From the NCBI RefSeq assembly GCF_001642475.1, contig NW_019173964.1, forward strand, positions 124,001 to 188,000: a stretch of DNA of 64,000 nt, written 5' to 3'. The stretch is from Fonsecaea monophora (taxonomy: Eukaryota > Ascomycota > Eurotiomycetes > Chaetothyriales > Herpotrichiellaceae). The notes under the pieces are model-generated. The model saw nothing but the letters and a program-made list of their open reading frames with translations, was not told the origin of the DNA and made no database searches. Of the stretch, positions 11,248-20,526 are shown in pieces. The translations under genes were made by a program, and so were the position numbers. Within the stretch, counting starts at the first letter, position 1. Every line of letters begins with the position of its first letter.

Positions 11248-14200
11248 ATGGCCTACACCTCCACGTTCTTAGTGTCAAACATCCACTGCCCGTCTTGCGT
11301 GTCCTATGTTCAAGATACACTAAATGGAATCCCAGGAATCCAGTCCATCCAAGTCTCACTTATTGACCAAACCATCCGCGTCAAACATGCACAGGACTCC
11401 ACGCGAGAAGTCATTGTCAGTGAACTAATCAAGTCAGCTTTCGAAGTTGAGCATGTCACAACCATCCGAGCCGATGGGGTTCAGTCTCACGACTCCGATG
11501 TGTCACCACGCCCCGCAAACGCCCAGCTCTCTCGATCCCGCTGGCTCATGTCCCGTGCCCAACGCAAACACATAGAAAACTGCAAGGCGTGTCAACGCGA
11601 AAAAGGCCAACGATCAAGGCCAAAACTATCATGGTCTTCTCTCATGCGACTGCGCCGCCGGCAAGCGCATCCGAAACAGACATCTACCGACGAAGAGGCC
11701 GCGATTTCAGACGACACACTGGCAGAACACAAGCTGTCAAGCAAAAATGTCGATGGCGCAGGAGAAGAGAGTGCACCTTGCCACTATGTTGCCACCATAT
11801 CGATTGGCGGTATGACATGCGCCTCTTGCACAAGTTCAATCACAAAAGGCCTTGACAGTCTAGATTTTGTGGATTCAGTAAATGTCAATCTAATGAGGAA
11901 TGATGCAAGAGTGGTTTATCAAGGACCTCAAAGCAACTCGGACAAACTCGCCGAAGCAATTGAAGAGCTAGGATATGAGGCCGTCATCGATGATATACAA
12001 CCATTAGTGCAGGACAAGCCTCTCTCTGACGATGAACACGAGAGCCATAAAGTTACCCTCAGCATTGAAGGGATGACCTGTGGAAGTTGTGTCGGCACGA
12101 TCTCCCGGGGACTTGAGGAGCTTCCGTTCGTCCAAGATGTCAACATTGACCTCGTTGGGAACCGCGGCCTTGTGATCTTCCGCGGCAAACAACATCTTGA
12201 AGCAATACTGGAGAAGATTGACGACCTGGGTTATGAAGCGTCTGTTGTCAAATTAGAGGGCACTGCCAAGTCGGCCAGGGCCCCAAGTGAAGAGAGGACA
12301 GTCCAGCTCAAGGTCGACGGCATGTACTGTGAACATTGTCCTCAGAATATCACAACCGCTATCCACTCTGCACTGTCAGGTGTTGACGGACCGAGTTATA
12401 CCATAACTCAACCACCCACGCTGAAAGACCCGATCATCACCGTCACCTACCGGCCTTCACGCCAAGTCAATGTACGCAGCTTCATAGCCGCCATCGATGC
12501 GTCGCATGATGCTTTGAAGGCAAGTGTATATCATCCGCCAACGCTAGAAGAGCGATCGCGACGATTACAGCGGAAAGAAATGAAGCATATTCTTTGGCGG
12601 CTACTGTTCACCGGCATCGTGGCTATCCCCACTTTCATCGTCGGGGTCGTGTACATGAGCTTGGTTCCAAAATCCAATTCTACGAGGCGCTGGTGGGAAC
12701 AGCCCATTTTAGCCGGTCAAGCTATGCGGCTCGAGTGGGCACTTTTCTTCATGACCACACCGGTCATGTTCTTTGGCACAGATCTCTTCCATTCCCGCGC
12801 ATACAAGGAAATCAAAGCGATGTGGAGGCCGAACAGCAAAATACCCCTTCTACGTCGATTTTACCGGTTTGGCAGCATGAATCTTCTGATCAGTGCAGGA
12901 GCTTCGGTAGCCTATTTCTCCTCGTTGGCTGTTCTCATCATGGATGCTACGACCAAATCAACCGACATGGACCAGCATCGCTCCTCGGATACTTATTTCG
13001 ACACAGTAACATTCCTCACCTTCTTCATCCTGATTGGTCGCTTCCTGGAGGCCTACAGCAAGACCAAGACTGGTGATGCTGTGGCGATGCTCAGCAATCT
13101 CAGACCTTCAACTGCTCTGCTTGTCAAAGAGGACACGAGCGACAATGCGTCCGCTAGCACCGAAACCATTCCCGTTGATCAGCTGGAGACAGGCGATCTT
13201 GTTCAGATCCCTCACGGAACGTCTCCCCCAACTGACGGCGTCATCATTAGCCAAGGCACATTCCTCTTCGATGAGAGCTCGCTAACCGGAGAATCGAAGC
13301 CAGTCACGAAGACTGCTGGCGACGAGGTCTTTACGGGATCTGTGAATGTATCCGACCCTGTACGGATTAGAGTGACCGGCGTTGGTGGCACATCAATGCT
13401 AGACCGGATTGTAAGCGTTGTCCGCGAAGGCCAGGCGAAAAGAGCACCCATTGAGCGCATTGCAGATATCCTCACAGGGTACTTCGTCCCAGTAATCACG
13501 CTCATTGCCATCACAACCTGGGTAATCTGGATGGGTTTGGGCTTGTCCGGAACCCTTCCTCAGGCATGGCTTGATGTGACGCAGGGAGGCTGGCCGTTCT
13601 GGTCTCTTGAGTTCGCCATCGCCGTCTTCGTGGTGGCTTGCCCGTGTGGCATTGGCCTTGCCGCGCCCACTGCACTCTTCGTTGGGGGTGGATTGGCCGC
13701 GAAACAAGGCGTTCTCGTACAAGGTGGTGGTGAGGCATTCCAGGAGGCATCGCGACTGGACGCTATTGTCTTCGACAAGACCGGTACGTTGACTGAGGGC
13801 CAAATGCGGGTCACCGACTTTGAGTGTATCCAGAACAGTCAAAGCAGTGACGCGATACTTGACAAGAACATTATCCTAGCGTCATCTCGCATGCTCGAGG
13901 AGGCAAGTGCGCACCCAATCGCAAAAGCTGTCGCAAGCTACTGCGCGGAGAACTCGACAAGTGTTTCGATTGACCTTGAGGAGATCAAAGAGATTCCCGG
14001 GCAGGGAATGACAGGTAGATTTCTGGTCAAAGGCGATTCCTCTGCCTCACGATATGAGATTGCCATCGGAAACGAGAGACTTTTACAAAACCTTTGTCCG
14101 GCTGAAAATTCGGACTCGGAGTTCTCTACCACCAAAGATAAAGTCGTCGTAACGATCAAAGGCGAGGACTTCTACCTCAACCCGATACTCAAGAAGCACC

Positions 14201-14949
14201 AATCTCTCGGTCATTCAACCGCTATTTTTGCTGTTCGACAGGTGCCGGAAGACGCTGAGAAGGCCAAGTCATCGTCATCTTATCAGGCTTTGGCTGTCTT
14301 TGCAATCGCAGACCCGATCCGCCTTGAGGCACCCCAAGTACTCGAATCTCTACGCAGCGTCGGGCTCGATATTCACATGTGCACAGGAGACAATCAAACT
14401 ACGGCCTTGGCCATCGCCTCCCAGCTTGGAATTCCCGCCAGCAACGTGCGTGCAGGTGTCCTTCCACAGGACAAAGCCAGCTACATCCGCGAGCTGCAAG
14501 GCTTATCCTCTAGCGAGCCCACGGATCGAAAGGATGGTCGCAAGATCATTGGGTTCGTGGGTGATGGCACAAATGATACCCCTGCTCTATCTGCCGCCGA
14601 TGTGTCCATTGCACTCTCTTCCGGTTCTGACGTGGCAATGACCACTTCATCGTTCATCCTCCTCAACTCCGAGCTCAACACTATCCTCTCGCTCGTTAGA
14701 CTTGCGAAACGGGTGTTTTTACGAGTCAAGTTGAATTTTGCCTGGGCAGCGGTGTACAACCTGTGCTTGGTCCCCGTTGCCGCAGGGGTATTCTTTCCTA
14801 TTGGAGCGAACGAGCACCATGGTGGGTGGAGACTGAACCCGGTTTGGGCGAGTATCGCCATGGCGGCGAGTAGTGTAAGTGTTGTGATGAGCAGTCTGGC
14901 GCTGCGGCTGCCTGAGTTGCAAATCAAGACGGGGAAGTGGAAGAGGTGA
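11248..14949 (+). CDS. Copper-transporting P1B-type ATPase (Crp1/CrpA- or Ccc2-like)
   Basis: A single exon of 1,233 aa. The ATG at 11248 (agccATGGcc) is the first ATG of the frame. The N-terminus holds several metal-binding modules: CPSC (Cys14/17), an isolated NCKACQ pair (about 112/115) in a basic linker, GMTCASC (about 191/194), GMTCGSC (about 278/281) and a divergent GMYCEHC (about 361/364). The ATPase core has TGES (about 678), the transmembrane CPC (about 797), DKTGTLT phosphorylation site (about 842), a histidine-proline pair in ASAHPIA, and GDGTNDTPAL (about 1104). CPC with HMA domains is the Cu(+) P1B-1 signature. It may export copper at the plasma membrane (Crp1/CrpA-like, suggested by the extra N-terminal CxxC modules) or load copper into the Golgi (Ccc2-like); the first is my preference. 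Confidence 0.93.
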   Translation: MAYTSTFLVSNIHCPSCVSYVQDTLNGIPGIQSIQVSLIDQTIRVKHAQDSTREVIVSELIKSAFEVEHVTTIRADGVQSHDSDVSPRPANAQLSRSRWLMSRAQRKHIENCKACQREKGQRSRPKLSWSSLMRLRRRQAHPKQTSTDEEAAISDDTLAEHKLSSKNVDGAGEESAPCHYVATISIGGMTCASCTSSITKGLDSLDFVDSVNVNLMRNDARVVYQGPQSNSDKLAEAIEELGYEAVIDDIQPLVQDKPLSDDEHESHKVTLSIEGMTCGSCVGTISRGLEELPFVQDVNIDLVGNRGLVIFRGKQHLEAILEKIDDLGYEASVVKLEGTAKSARAPSEERTVQLKVDGMYCEHCPQNITTAIHSALSGVDGPSYTITQPPTLKDPIITVTYRPSRQVNVRSFIAAIDASHDALKASVYHPPTLEERSRRLQRKEMKHILWRLLFTGIVAIPTFIVGVVYMSLVPKSNSTRRWWEQPILAGQAMRLEWALFFMTTPVMFFGTDLFHSRAYKEIKAMWRPNSKIPLLRRFYRFGSMNLLISAGASVAYFSSLAVLIMDATTKSTDMDQHRSSDTYFDTVTFLTFFILIGRFLEAYSKTKTGDAVAMLSNLRPSTALLVKEDTSDNASASTETIPVDQLETGDLVQIPHGTSPPTDGVIISQGTFLFDESSLTGESKPVTKTAGDEVFTGSVNVSDPVRIRVTGVGGTSMLDRIVSVVREGQAKRAPIERIADILTGYFVPVITLIAITTWVIWMGLGLSGTLPQAWLDVTQGGWPFWSLEFAIAVFVVACPCGIGLAAPTALFVGGGLAAKQGVLVQGGGEAFQEASRLDAIVFDKTGTLTEGQMRVTDFECIQNSQSSDAILDKNIILASSRMLEEASAHPIAKAVASYCAENSTSVSIDLEEIKEIPGQGMTGRFLVKGDSSASRYEIAIGNERLLQNLCPAENSDSEFSTTKDKVVVTIKGEDFYLNPILKKHQSLGHSTAIFAVRQVPEDAEKAKSSSSYQALAVFAIADPIRLEAPQVLESLRSVGLDIHMCTGDNQTTALAIASQLGIPASNVRAGVLPQDKASYIRELQGLSSSEPTDRKDGRKIIGFVGDGTNDTPALSAADVSIALSSGSDVAMTTSSFILLNSELNTILSLVRLAKRVFLRVKLNFAWAAVYNLCLVPVAAGVFFPIGANEHHGGWRLNPVWASIAMAASSVSVVMSSLALRLPELQIKTGKWKR

Positions 14950-15748
14950 TTCAGTAGACCGATGTGAGAGACATAGTCTGCAGCAATGATAGCGTGGATA
15001 TATTCTAGGACGTATAAACAGAGCGGTTATTTCCTTGATATCAGAGTGAAGGTTCGCAGTCTGTCGCAGTTTGGACACCCCGCACGCAGCCTTGCCAAGC
15101 ATGACTCAGCCTTGTCACACCCTCCAATGACCCCAACTTAATGTCTTCCACCGCTTCTCCCCCAATCCTCAGCCTTGCTGTCGCGGGTATCGCACACAAC
15201 TTTGTTACTCATTGCCGAGGCTCTCTCCAACATGGGTAGTGGGAGTATATGCGTGGCGCCCGAGCTCGATCCGTACCCTCTCTCTATTTCCTCAACGAAT
15301 GCTCGGGCTATACTATTTCTTACCTACATATGTAGCTCCAAACGATCCGGGCTTTATCCGTCCTCGTTCCCATTCATTTACTCCAATGCCACCCTCTTTT
15401 TGAGCTTGATTTCCTTGTGATTTATTTCATTTATGAAAAGAGAGGGAGAGCCCAATAGAGCCAATAACAGAAGAGGGATATATAATCGTTCCAAGGCCTT
15501 TCGTGAGACTACAGGACAAGGGTAAAGACAATACAGCTACAACGGCAGTGATTGTGCAATTGGCGTATCTAATTGATTGCTCGGAGATTACCAGAAAGAA
15601 GCCGCACACCAAGAACACAACAGCTCCTACTTGATCGAGGTTCTGGTTCGCAGCTGGCGGTCAAGGTTGTTCGACACAGAAAGAAACCCAACGGGTAGAA
15701 CGCCTTGAAAGAGATCGAGAGAAGCGGGACTTCTTACTAAAAGCCATA
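14950..15748. other. Intergenic region upstream of the AACS gene
   Basis: It holds the 3' flank of the copper ATPase and the presumed promoter of acetoacetyl-CoA synthetase. Small frames are hydrophobic or repetitive and have no family signal. Confidence 0.4.
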
Positions 15749-18061
15749 ATGCCGTCAGAGTCACCAGCGTCCTGTAATGCAGTCGGACTGCCGATGAAGT
15801 ACTGCTCCAAGCAGTATCGGGATCAAGCCAAAAGGACACTTGACAGTCCAGGAACATCCTCGTCGTCTTCGACCCCATCTAGGAATAAAAATCCCAGTTC
15901 CAGTCCAGACTCAAACAGCACATCCGCGCCGACGCCACTATGGACACCAGCAGACCCGGAAGCGCCGCCCATGTCTCGGTACCGCCAGCACGTCAACACA
16001 AATTTCTCGCAATCGCTGCGTGACTCGCATGAGCTGCACAGTTGGACGGTGCAGAACCCGCACCAGTTTTGGATCGACCTGTACGAGTACTGCGGGATTA
16101 TACCCTCGTTGCCCAAGCACACGAAACTGGCATACAACCCGAAAGCACGCCTGCGTGACATTCCGACCTTCTTCCCGGGCCTCCGACTCAACTACGCGGA
16201 GAACGTGCTGGTTCCTAACACGGCCGCGAATCCAAATGCCGTCGCACTGGTCGGGCTACGCGAGAATCGCCTTGACGACCCAGAGGAGATCACTTGGGCT
16301 GAGTTGACGGAGCTGGTGCGCGTGGCGCGTTCGGCCATGGTGCGTCGAGGGATCAAGAAGGGCGACGTCGTGGCTGGGCTGATGGCCAACTCGGTCTGGA
16401 TCATTGTGCTGTTTTTGGCCACCGCGTCCATAGGCGCCATCTTTACCTCCGTGTCCCCAGACCTTGGGGTCTCGGGCTGCGTCAGCCGGTTCGCCCAGGT
16501 CGAGCCCAAGTGGCTGTTCGCCGACGTCGACGTGGCGGTGCGTGGCACGCGGCCGTCGATGCTGGGCAAAGTCATGCAGGTGCTCAAGGCGCTGCCGGCG
16601 ACCAAAGCGAAGCCGCGCCTCGTCTTCGTGCCCACGTGCCACCGCCCGCACCGGCAGCAGCATGTGGACTACATCAAGCCGGTTGGGGGCGCCATTTCGC
16701 TGCACGAATTCCTCACCAAGGCCCGGGCCGGTGACAGGCTGACATACACGCGCGTGCCGACGGACCATCCGCTGGTGATCGTGTACAGCTCGGGCACGAC
16801 GGGGGAGCCCAAGTGCATCGTGTCGCCGCACATGTCGGTGCTGAACTACAAGAAGATCTCGCTGCTACACAACGGGCTGGGACCAGGGTCCACCGTGTTC
16901 CAGTTCTCGTCGACGAGCTGGATCCTGTGGAACGTCATGAACGGCCACCTGTCCGTGGGAGCCAAGGTCGTCTGCTACGACGGCGGGGCGCTGCACCCGG
17001 ACCCGTCGACGATGCTGCGCATCTGCGCCCAGTTCCGCGCCACGTACTGGGGCACGTCACCCCGCTACCTGCTCGAGCTCGAGCAATCGGGCATCCGGCC
17101 GGACGCGTTCGACCTGTCGCGCCTCGCGCTGGTGACGACAACGGGCGCCACGCTCACGGGGGAGCAGTTCCACTGGTTCTACCGCGCGTTCCCGCGGCGC
17201 ATCCACCTATCCAGCGTCGCCGGCGGCACCGACATCGCCTCGTCGTGGATCGCCACCAACCCGGCCGGGCCCGTCTACGCCAACGAGATGCAGATGTGGG
17301 CGCTGGGCCACGACTGCGACATCCTCGACAGCGAGACGGGCCGGTCCTGCGCCGCCGAGGGCCGCCCGGGCGAACTCGTCTGCCGCAAGCCCTTTCCCAG
17401 CATGCCGTGCAAGTTCTGGGGCGACACGCCGGACCACCAGAAATACCGCGAGGCGTACTTTGAAAAGTTTCCACTCAGTAACAACAGTACTGACAAGACC
17501 GCCGCTGCCGACGGAGAAGAATACCTCGACGTGTGGGCCCAGCACGACTTCATCGTCATGAACCCTCTGACCAAGGGCCTCCAGATCCTCGGCCGCAGCG
17601 ACGGGGTGCTCAACCCAAGCGGGATCCGCTTCGGCTCGTCCGAGGTCTACAACATCGTCGAAGGCCCGCAGTTCAACACGCTGATCTCGGACACGCTGTG
17701 TTTGGGGCGCCGGCGCGCGCACGACAAGGACGAAACCGTCTTCCTCTTCGTCGTCATGGCCCCCGGCCACGACGCAGACTTCACCCCCGGACTGGTCGAA
17801 CAGCTCCGCACCGCCATCCGCGACGGCCTGTCGCCGCGGCACGTGCCGAAATTCATCGAGCAGGTCCGCGAGATCCCCTACACGGTCAACGGGAAAAAGG
17901 TCGAGGTCGCCGTCAAGCGCGTCATTTCCGGCCAGGTCGTCAAGACGAGTTCCACCGTCAGGAACCCCGCGTGTCTGGCAGAGTATGAGCGCTTCAGGGA
18001 CTTGGAGCGCGCGCCGCAGCGGCAGCAGCAGATGGGTCGGAGGGGAATGGCCAAGTTGTGA
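15749..18061 (+). CDS. Acetoacetyl-CoA synthetase
   Basis: A single exon of 770 aa. The enzyme activates acetoacetate to acetoacetyl-CoA with ATP in the cytosol, feeding sterol or fatty-acid synthesis and ketone-body re-use. Seen: an N-terminal Ser/Thr/Pro-rich extension (about residues 30-70), then the AACS/ACS N-terminal block PLWTPADPEA and LRLNYAENVL. The adenylate-forming A3 loop YSSGTTGEPK is at about residue 344, followed by SSTSWILWNVM. Near the C-terminus REIPYTVNGKKVE carries the catalytic A10-type lysine. Length is about 70-100 aa above typical AACS because of the N-terminal extension; a shorter isoform from Met16 is possible. The gene is very rich in C/G at third codon positions, which explains the long spurious antisense frames. 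Confidence 0.92.
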   Translation: MPSESPASCNAVGLPMKYCSKQYRDQAKRTLDSPGTSSSSSTPSRNKNPSSSPDSNSTSAPTPLWTPADPEAPPMSRYRQHVNTNFSQSLRDSHELHSWTVQNPHQFWIDLYEYCGIIPSLPKHTKLAYNPKARLRDIPTFFPGLRLNYAENVLVPNTAANPNAVALVGLRENRLDDPEEITWAELTELVRVARSAMVRRGIKKGDVVAGLMANSVWIIVLFLATASIGAIFTSVSPDLGVSGCVSRFAQVEPKWLFADVDVAVRGTRPSMLGKVMQVLKALPATKAKPRLVFVPTCHRPHRQQHVDYIKPVGGAISLHEFLTKARAGDRLTYTRVPTDHPLVIVYSSGTTGEPKCIVSPHMSVLNYKKISLLHNGLGPGSTVFQFSSTSWILWNVMNGHLSVGAKVVCYDGGALHPDPSTMLRICAQFRATYWGTSPRYLLELEQSGIRPDAFDLSRLALVTTTGATLTGEQFHWFYRAFPRRIHLSSVAGGTDIASSWIATNPAGPVYANEMQMWALGHDCDILDSETGRSCAAEGRPGELVCRKPFPSMPCKFWGDTPDHQKYREAYFEKFPLSNNSTDKTAAADGEEYLDVWAQHDFIVMNPLTKGLQILGRSDGVLNPSGIRFGSSEVYNIVEGPQFNTLISDTLCLGRRRAHDKDETVFLFVVMAPGHDADFTPGLVEQLRTAIRDGLSPRHVPKFIEQVREIPYTVNGKKVEVAVKRVISGQVVKTSSTVRNPACLAEYERFRDLERAPQRQQQMGRRGMAKL

Positions 18062-18588
18062 GACAGCGAAGAGCACGGGAGTGAGAGGGAGGGACACAGG
18101 CAAAGACGGAGACACCGAGAGAGGGGCTGTGGAGAGAGCTATAACATACAAATTGCTCTTCAACTTGCCTTTTTTTTTCCCACACAGAGCTTTGCAAGGA
18201 GCCGGTAGGATGTCGAGTCGAGTCGAGTCGAGCTGAGCTGTGCATTCTTTCTCAGCTGGTGGGCGGAACTGTCCTGCGAATGGTTTCCTTTCCTAGAATC
18301 AAGAGCTTTGACCATTCTTTAGGATGGAGTCGATAGATATAGATACTAGATTACCTAGACGAGATAAATCAGGACAAGATGAGACAAGATGAGGCGGAAT
18401 AAAACAAGACAGGACAAGACGAGGAAAAAAAAAAAAAAAAAGCTACTCGCACGGTGCTCATAGACGCTTGGTTGATAATACTGTGCTCTTTTCTCTCTTT
18501 CGTCGGGTATATAGATGTGTAGGTATGATATACAGTTCCGGGAGGGTCATGAAATCTTCTTCCTCCTGCCACTGTCCGGACTTCGGTT
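18062..18588. other. Convergent 3' region with GTCGA and poly-A repeats
   Basis: This lies between the 3' ends of the AACS and seipin genes. It contains four GTCGA units (18212-18231), AAGACA/GATGAGACA-like repeats (about 18370-18422) and 17 consecutive A (18425-18441). No gene is supported. Confidence 0.5.
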
Positions 18589-19961
18589 TCATCTCTTGGG
18601 CAAACTTCTCGAACTTCTTTTTCGCACAACCCCTGATCCAGCGTGCTCGCTTTCCATGCTGGTCCCGATCCCCGAGTCACCTTCTAGCCGCCTGCCGCGG
18701 AGCTCTGACCCTTCAAAGTCTCCTTCGTCTTCGTCGTCGGCAGCCTCGTCTGGCCCCATAGGCCTTCGCAGACGGTCTTCTTCCGCTTCGACGTTTTCTC
18801 TCCCTTCTGTCTCGGAGGGTGCACGCCCGGGATAGGACAAGGGCGGTCGGCCTCTCCCAGTGGGAAACTGGGTCGGCGTGTCCGAGATATTGGAGAGGGA
18901 CAGACCACCACCACCAAACGGACCGGACGATTCAGCCTCGTCTTCTGTCTTGATTTTGGCGGTGGCAGCGCCCGAGGACGATCCCTGCTCTGTCTTGATT
19001 GGCGTGCTCGTCGTCATGCCATCTCGTCCTTCCATCTTGATCCTCCCCTGCCTCGCACCACTGCCTGATAGCATATGCGAAATCAGGGCCCATCCCAAGG
19101 CCATGCTCGTGACACTGACGCCGTAAAATAAAGCCGTGAAGACCACAAAAGACGTCACTCGGTAGTTGTAGATGAGATACCTCATGCCTTGGAATTTTGC
19201 CCTGAACGCCAATTTCGCATCGTACACCTGCAGAACACTGCTGGCTTGCACCTCGAGTCTGGCGTGGGTCGGCACGTTTCGCGCGCCCCTCGGAAAGACC
19301 AACATTTCGAACATGGGCACGACCAAGCGAGAACGATCCAGATCGCGGAAGTTGAGTAGGTGCCAGGGCAGGTGGAGCACGGTATGGCTGAGCGACAGGA
19401 TGGGGGACGCGTAGGGCAGGATCGCAGGCCGCCGCGAGTGATGAAGCACGTTCTCGACCGTGATGTTGCCCAACCACGAGGACACGGCGTCCGGCACGCC
19501 CTTGGAACCCAACAGGGATAGATCCAGCATGAAATTGCCGGCCTGCAGGTTGGTCGGGGTGCGAGGCATGTCCAGGATCAACTCCACATTGTACGCCTGC
19601 TGCGAGACCAGTGCGTTTGTGTCCAGCGCCGCCGTCGCATACGGAGGGAAATCTGTGCCATACTGCAAGTAGAGGACGCGTTCAAGACTGATCTGTGGAA
19701 TGTAGTTGTAGTAGAAAAAGGCATAGGCGGTGGAGGAGAGGGCGAGGAGGACGGTCGAGGTGCCCAGAAAGAGGATGGTCGAGAGGTAGGCTTTGATGGC
19801 GGCGCGAGAGGTCAGGATGCGTATGGGAGCAAGGCCCAGCGACTACACAGAGTGAGACAAGGCCAGTACATGTCAGTTCATCAATGGGAAATACAGACCA
19901 GCACTCGTCGAATGAGTGTGTCATTATTGTCCTCGTCGTCTTCGTAGGCTGGGTCTGCCAT
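18589..19961 (-). CDS. Seipin (lipid-droplet biogenesis protein)
   Basis: Two exons, 19961-19899 and 19842-18589, give 438 aa; the 56-nt intron has a GTCTGT donor and a GTAG acceptor and joins in phase 0. Seipin is an ER protein that forms rings at lipid-droplet contact sites and controls triacylglycerol storage. Seen: an acidic N-terminus, a first membrane segment (AYLSTILFLGTSTVLLALSS), the lumenal beta-sandwich core with YNVELILDMPRTPTNLQAGNF and LPWHLLNFRDLDRSRLVVPMFE, and a second membrane segment (FVVFTALFYGVSVTSMALGW). A disordered, acidic cytosolic tail of about 150 aa follows. The core matches the fungal/animal seipin family; the long tail is typical of filamentous fungi. Confidence 0.9.
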
Positions 19962-20526
19962 GTTGGGGGCATGCCTAGAATAAGTTGCCCTGAAGAGCGA
20001 TCTTGGTTTATGTGGTCATTGTCGCAGTGTCATTAGAGAGATTTACAAGACGCATGTAGTCAATGCACAAGGAGCGTAGAAGCACGTTGCGATGGGGAGA
20101 AACAAGCTTTGCGATCTCGACGCTGGAGTGACGGGCAAGACGCGTCGGAATTTCGAGATGGAAATGACGTCGATGGATGCACGCAGATATTATGTACTAC
20201 ACAATCCAAGTAAAACTTCTACCATCACTACCATCAGATATCATCATCTATCACTGTTTGGTTTCGAGTCTGCACACATTACAAATGAATGAATTAATTA
20301 ATTACCGTAACAAGTCCTATCGGAACTGTTCTGCCACATTCTCGCAATGCCCAAGGGGTATCCCATAACAAGGCACAGCATCAAGTGTGCATAAAGACCA
20401 TGGTTGCTTTTGCCTTGTCCCATTCCTTTCCCATTTCTTTTCCTTTGTCCCTTATTGCCATTTATCCTTCCATCAATTATCACCCATAAACATCAGAACA
20501 GTCGAATGGACACAAACCCCCGCGGC
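19962..20526. other. Seipin upstream region
   Basis: It contains the seipin promoter and leader and the 3' flank of the CSC1-like gene. No recognisable gene. Confidence 0.4.

Noticed and set aside
17207..18163. 318-aa minus-strand open frame
   Set aside because: It is a shadow of the very G/C-rich third codon positions of the AACS gene; no domain is seen in it.
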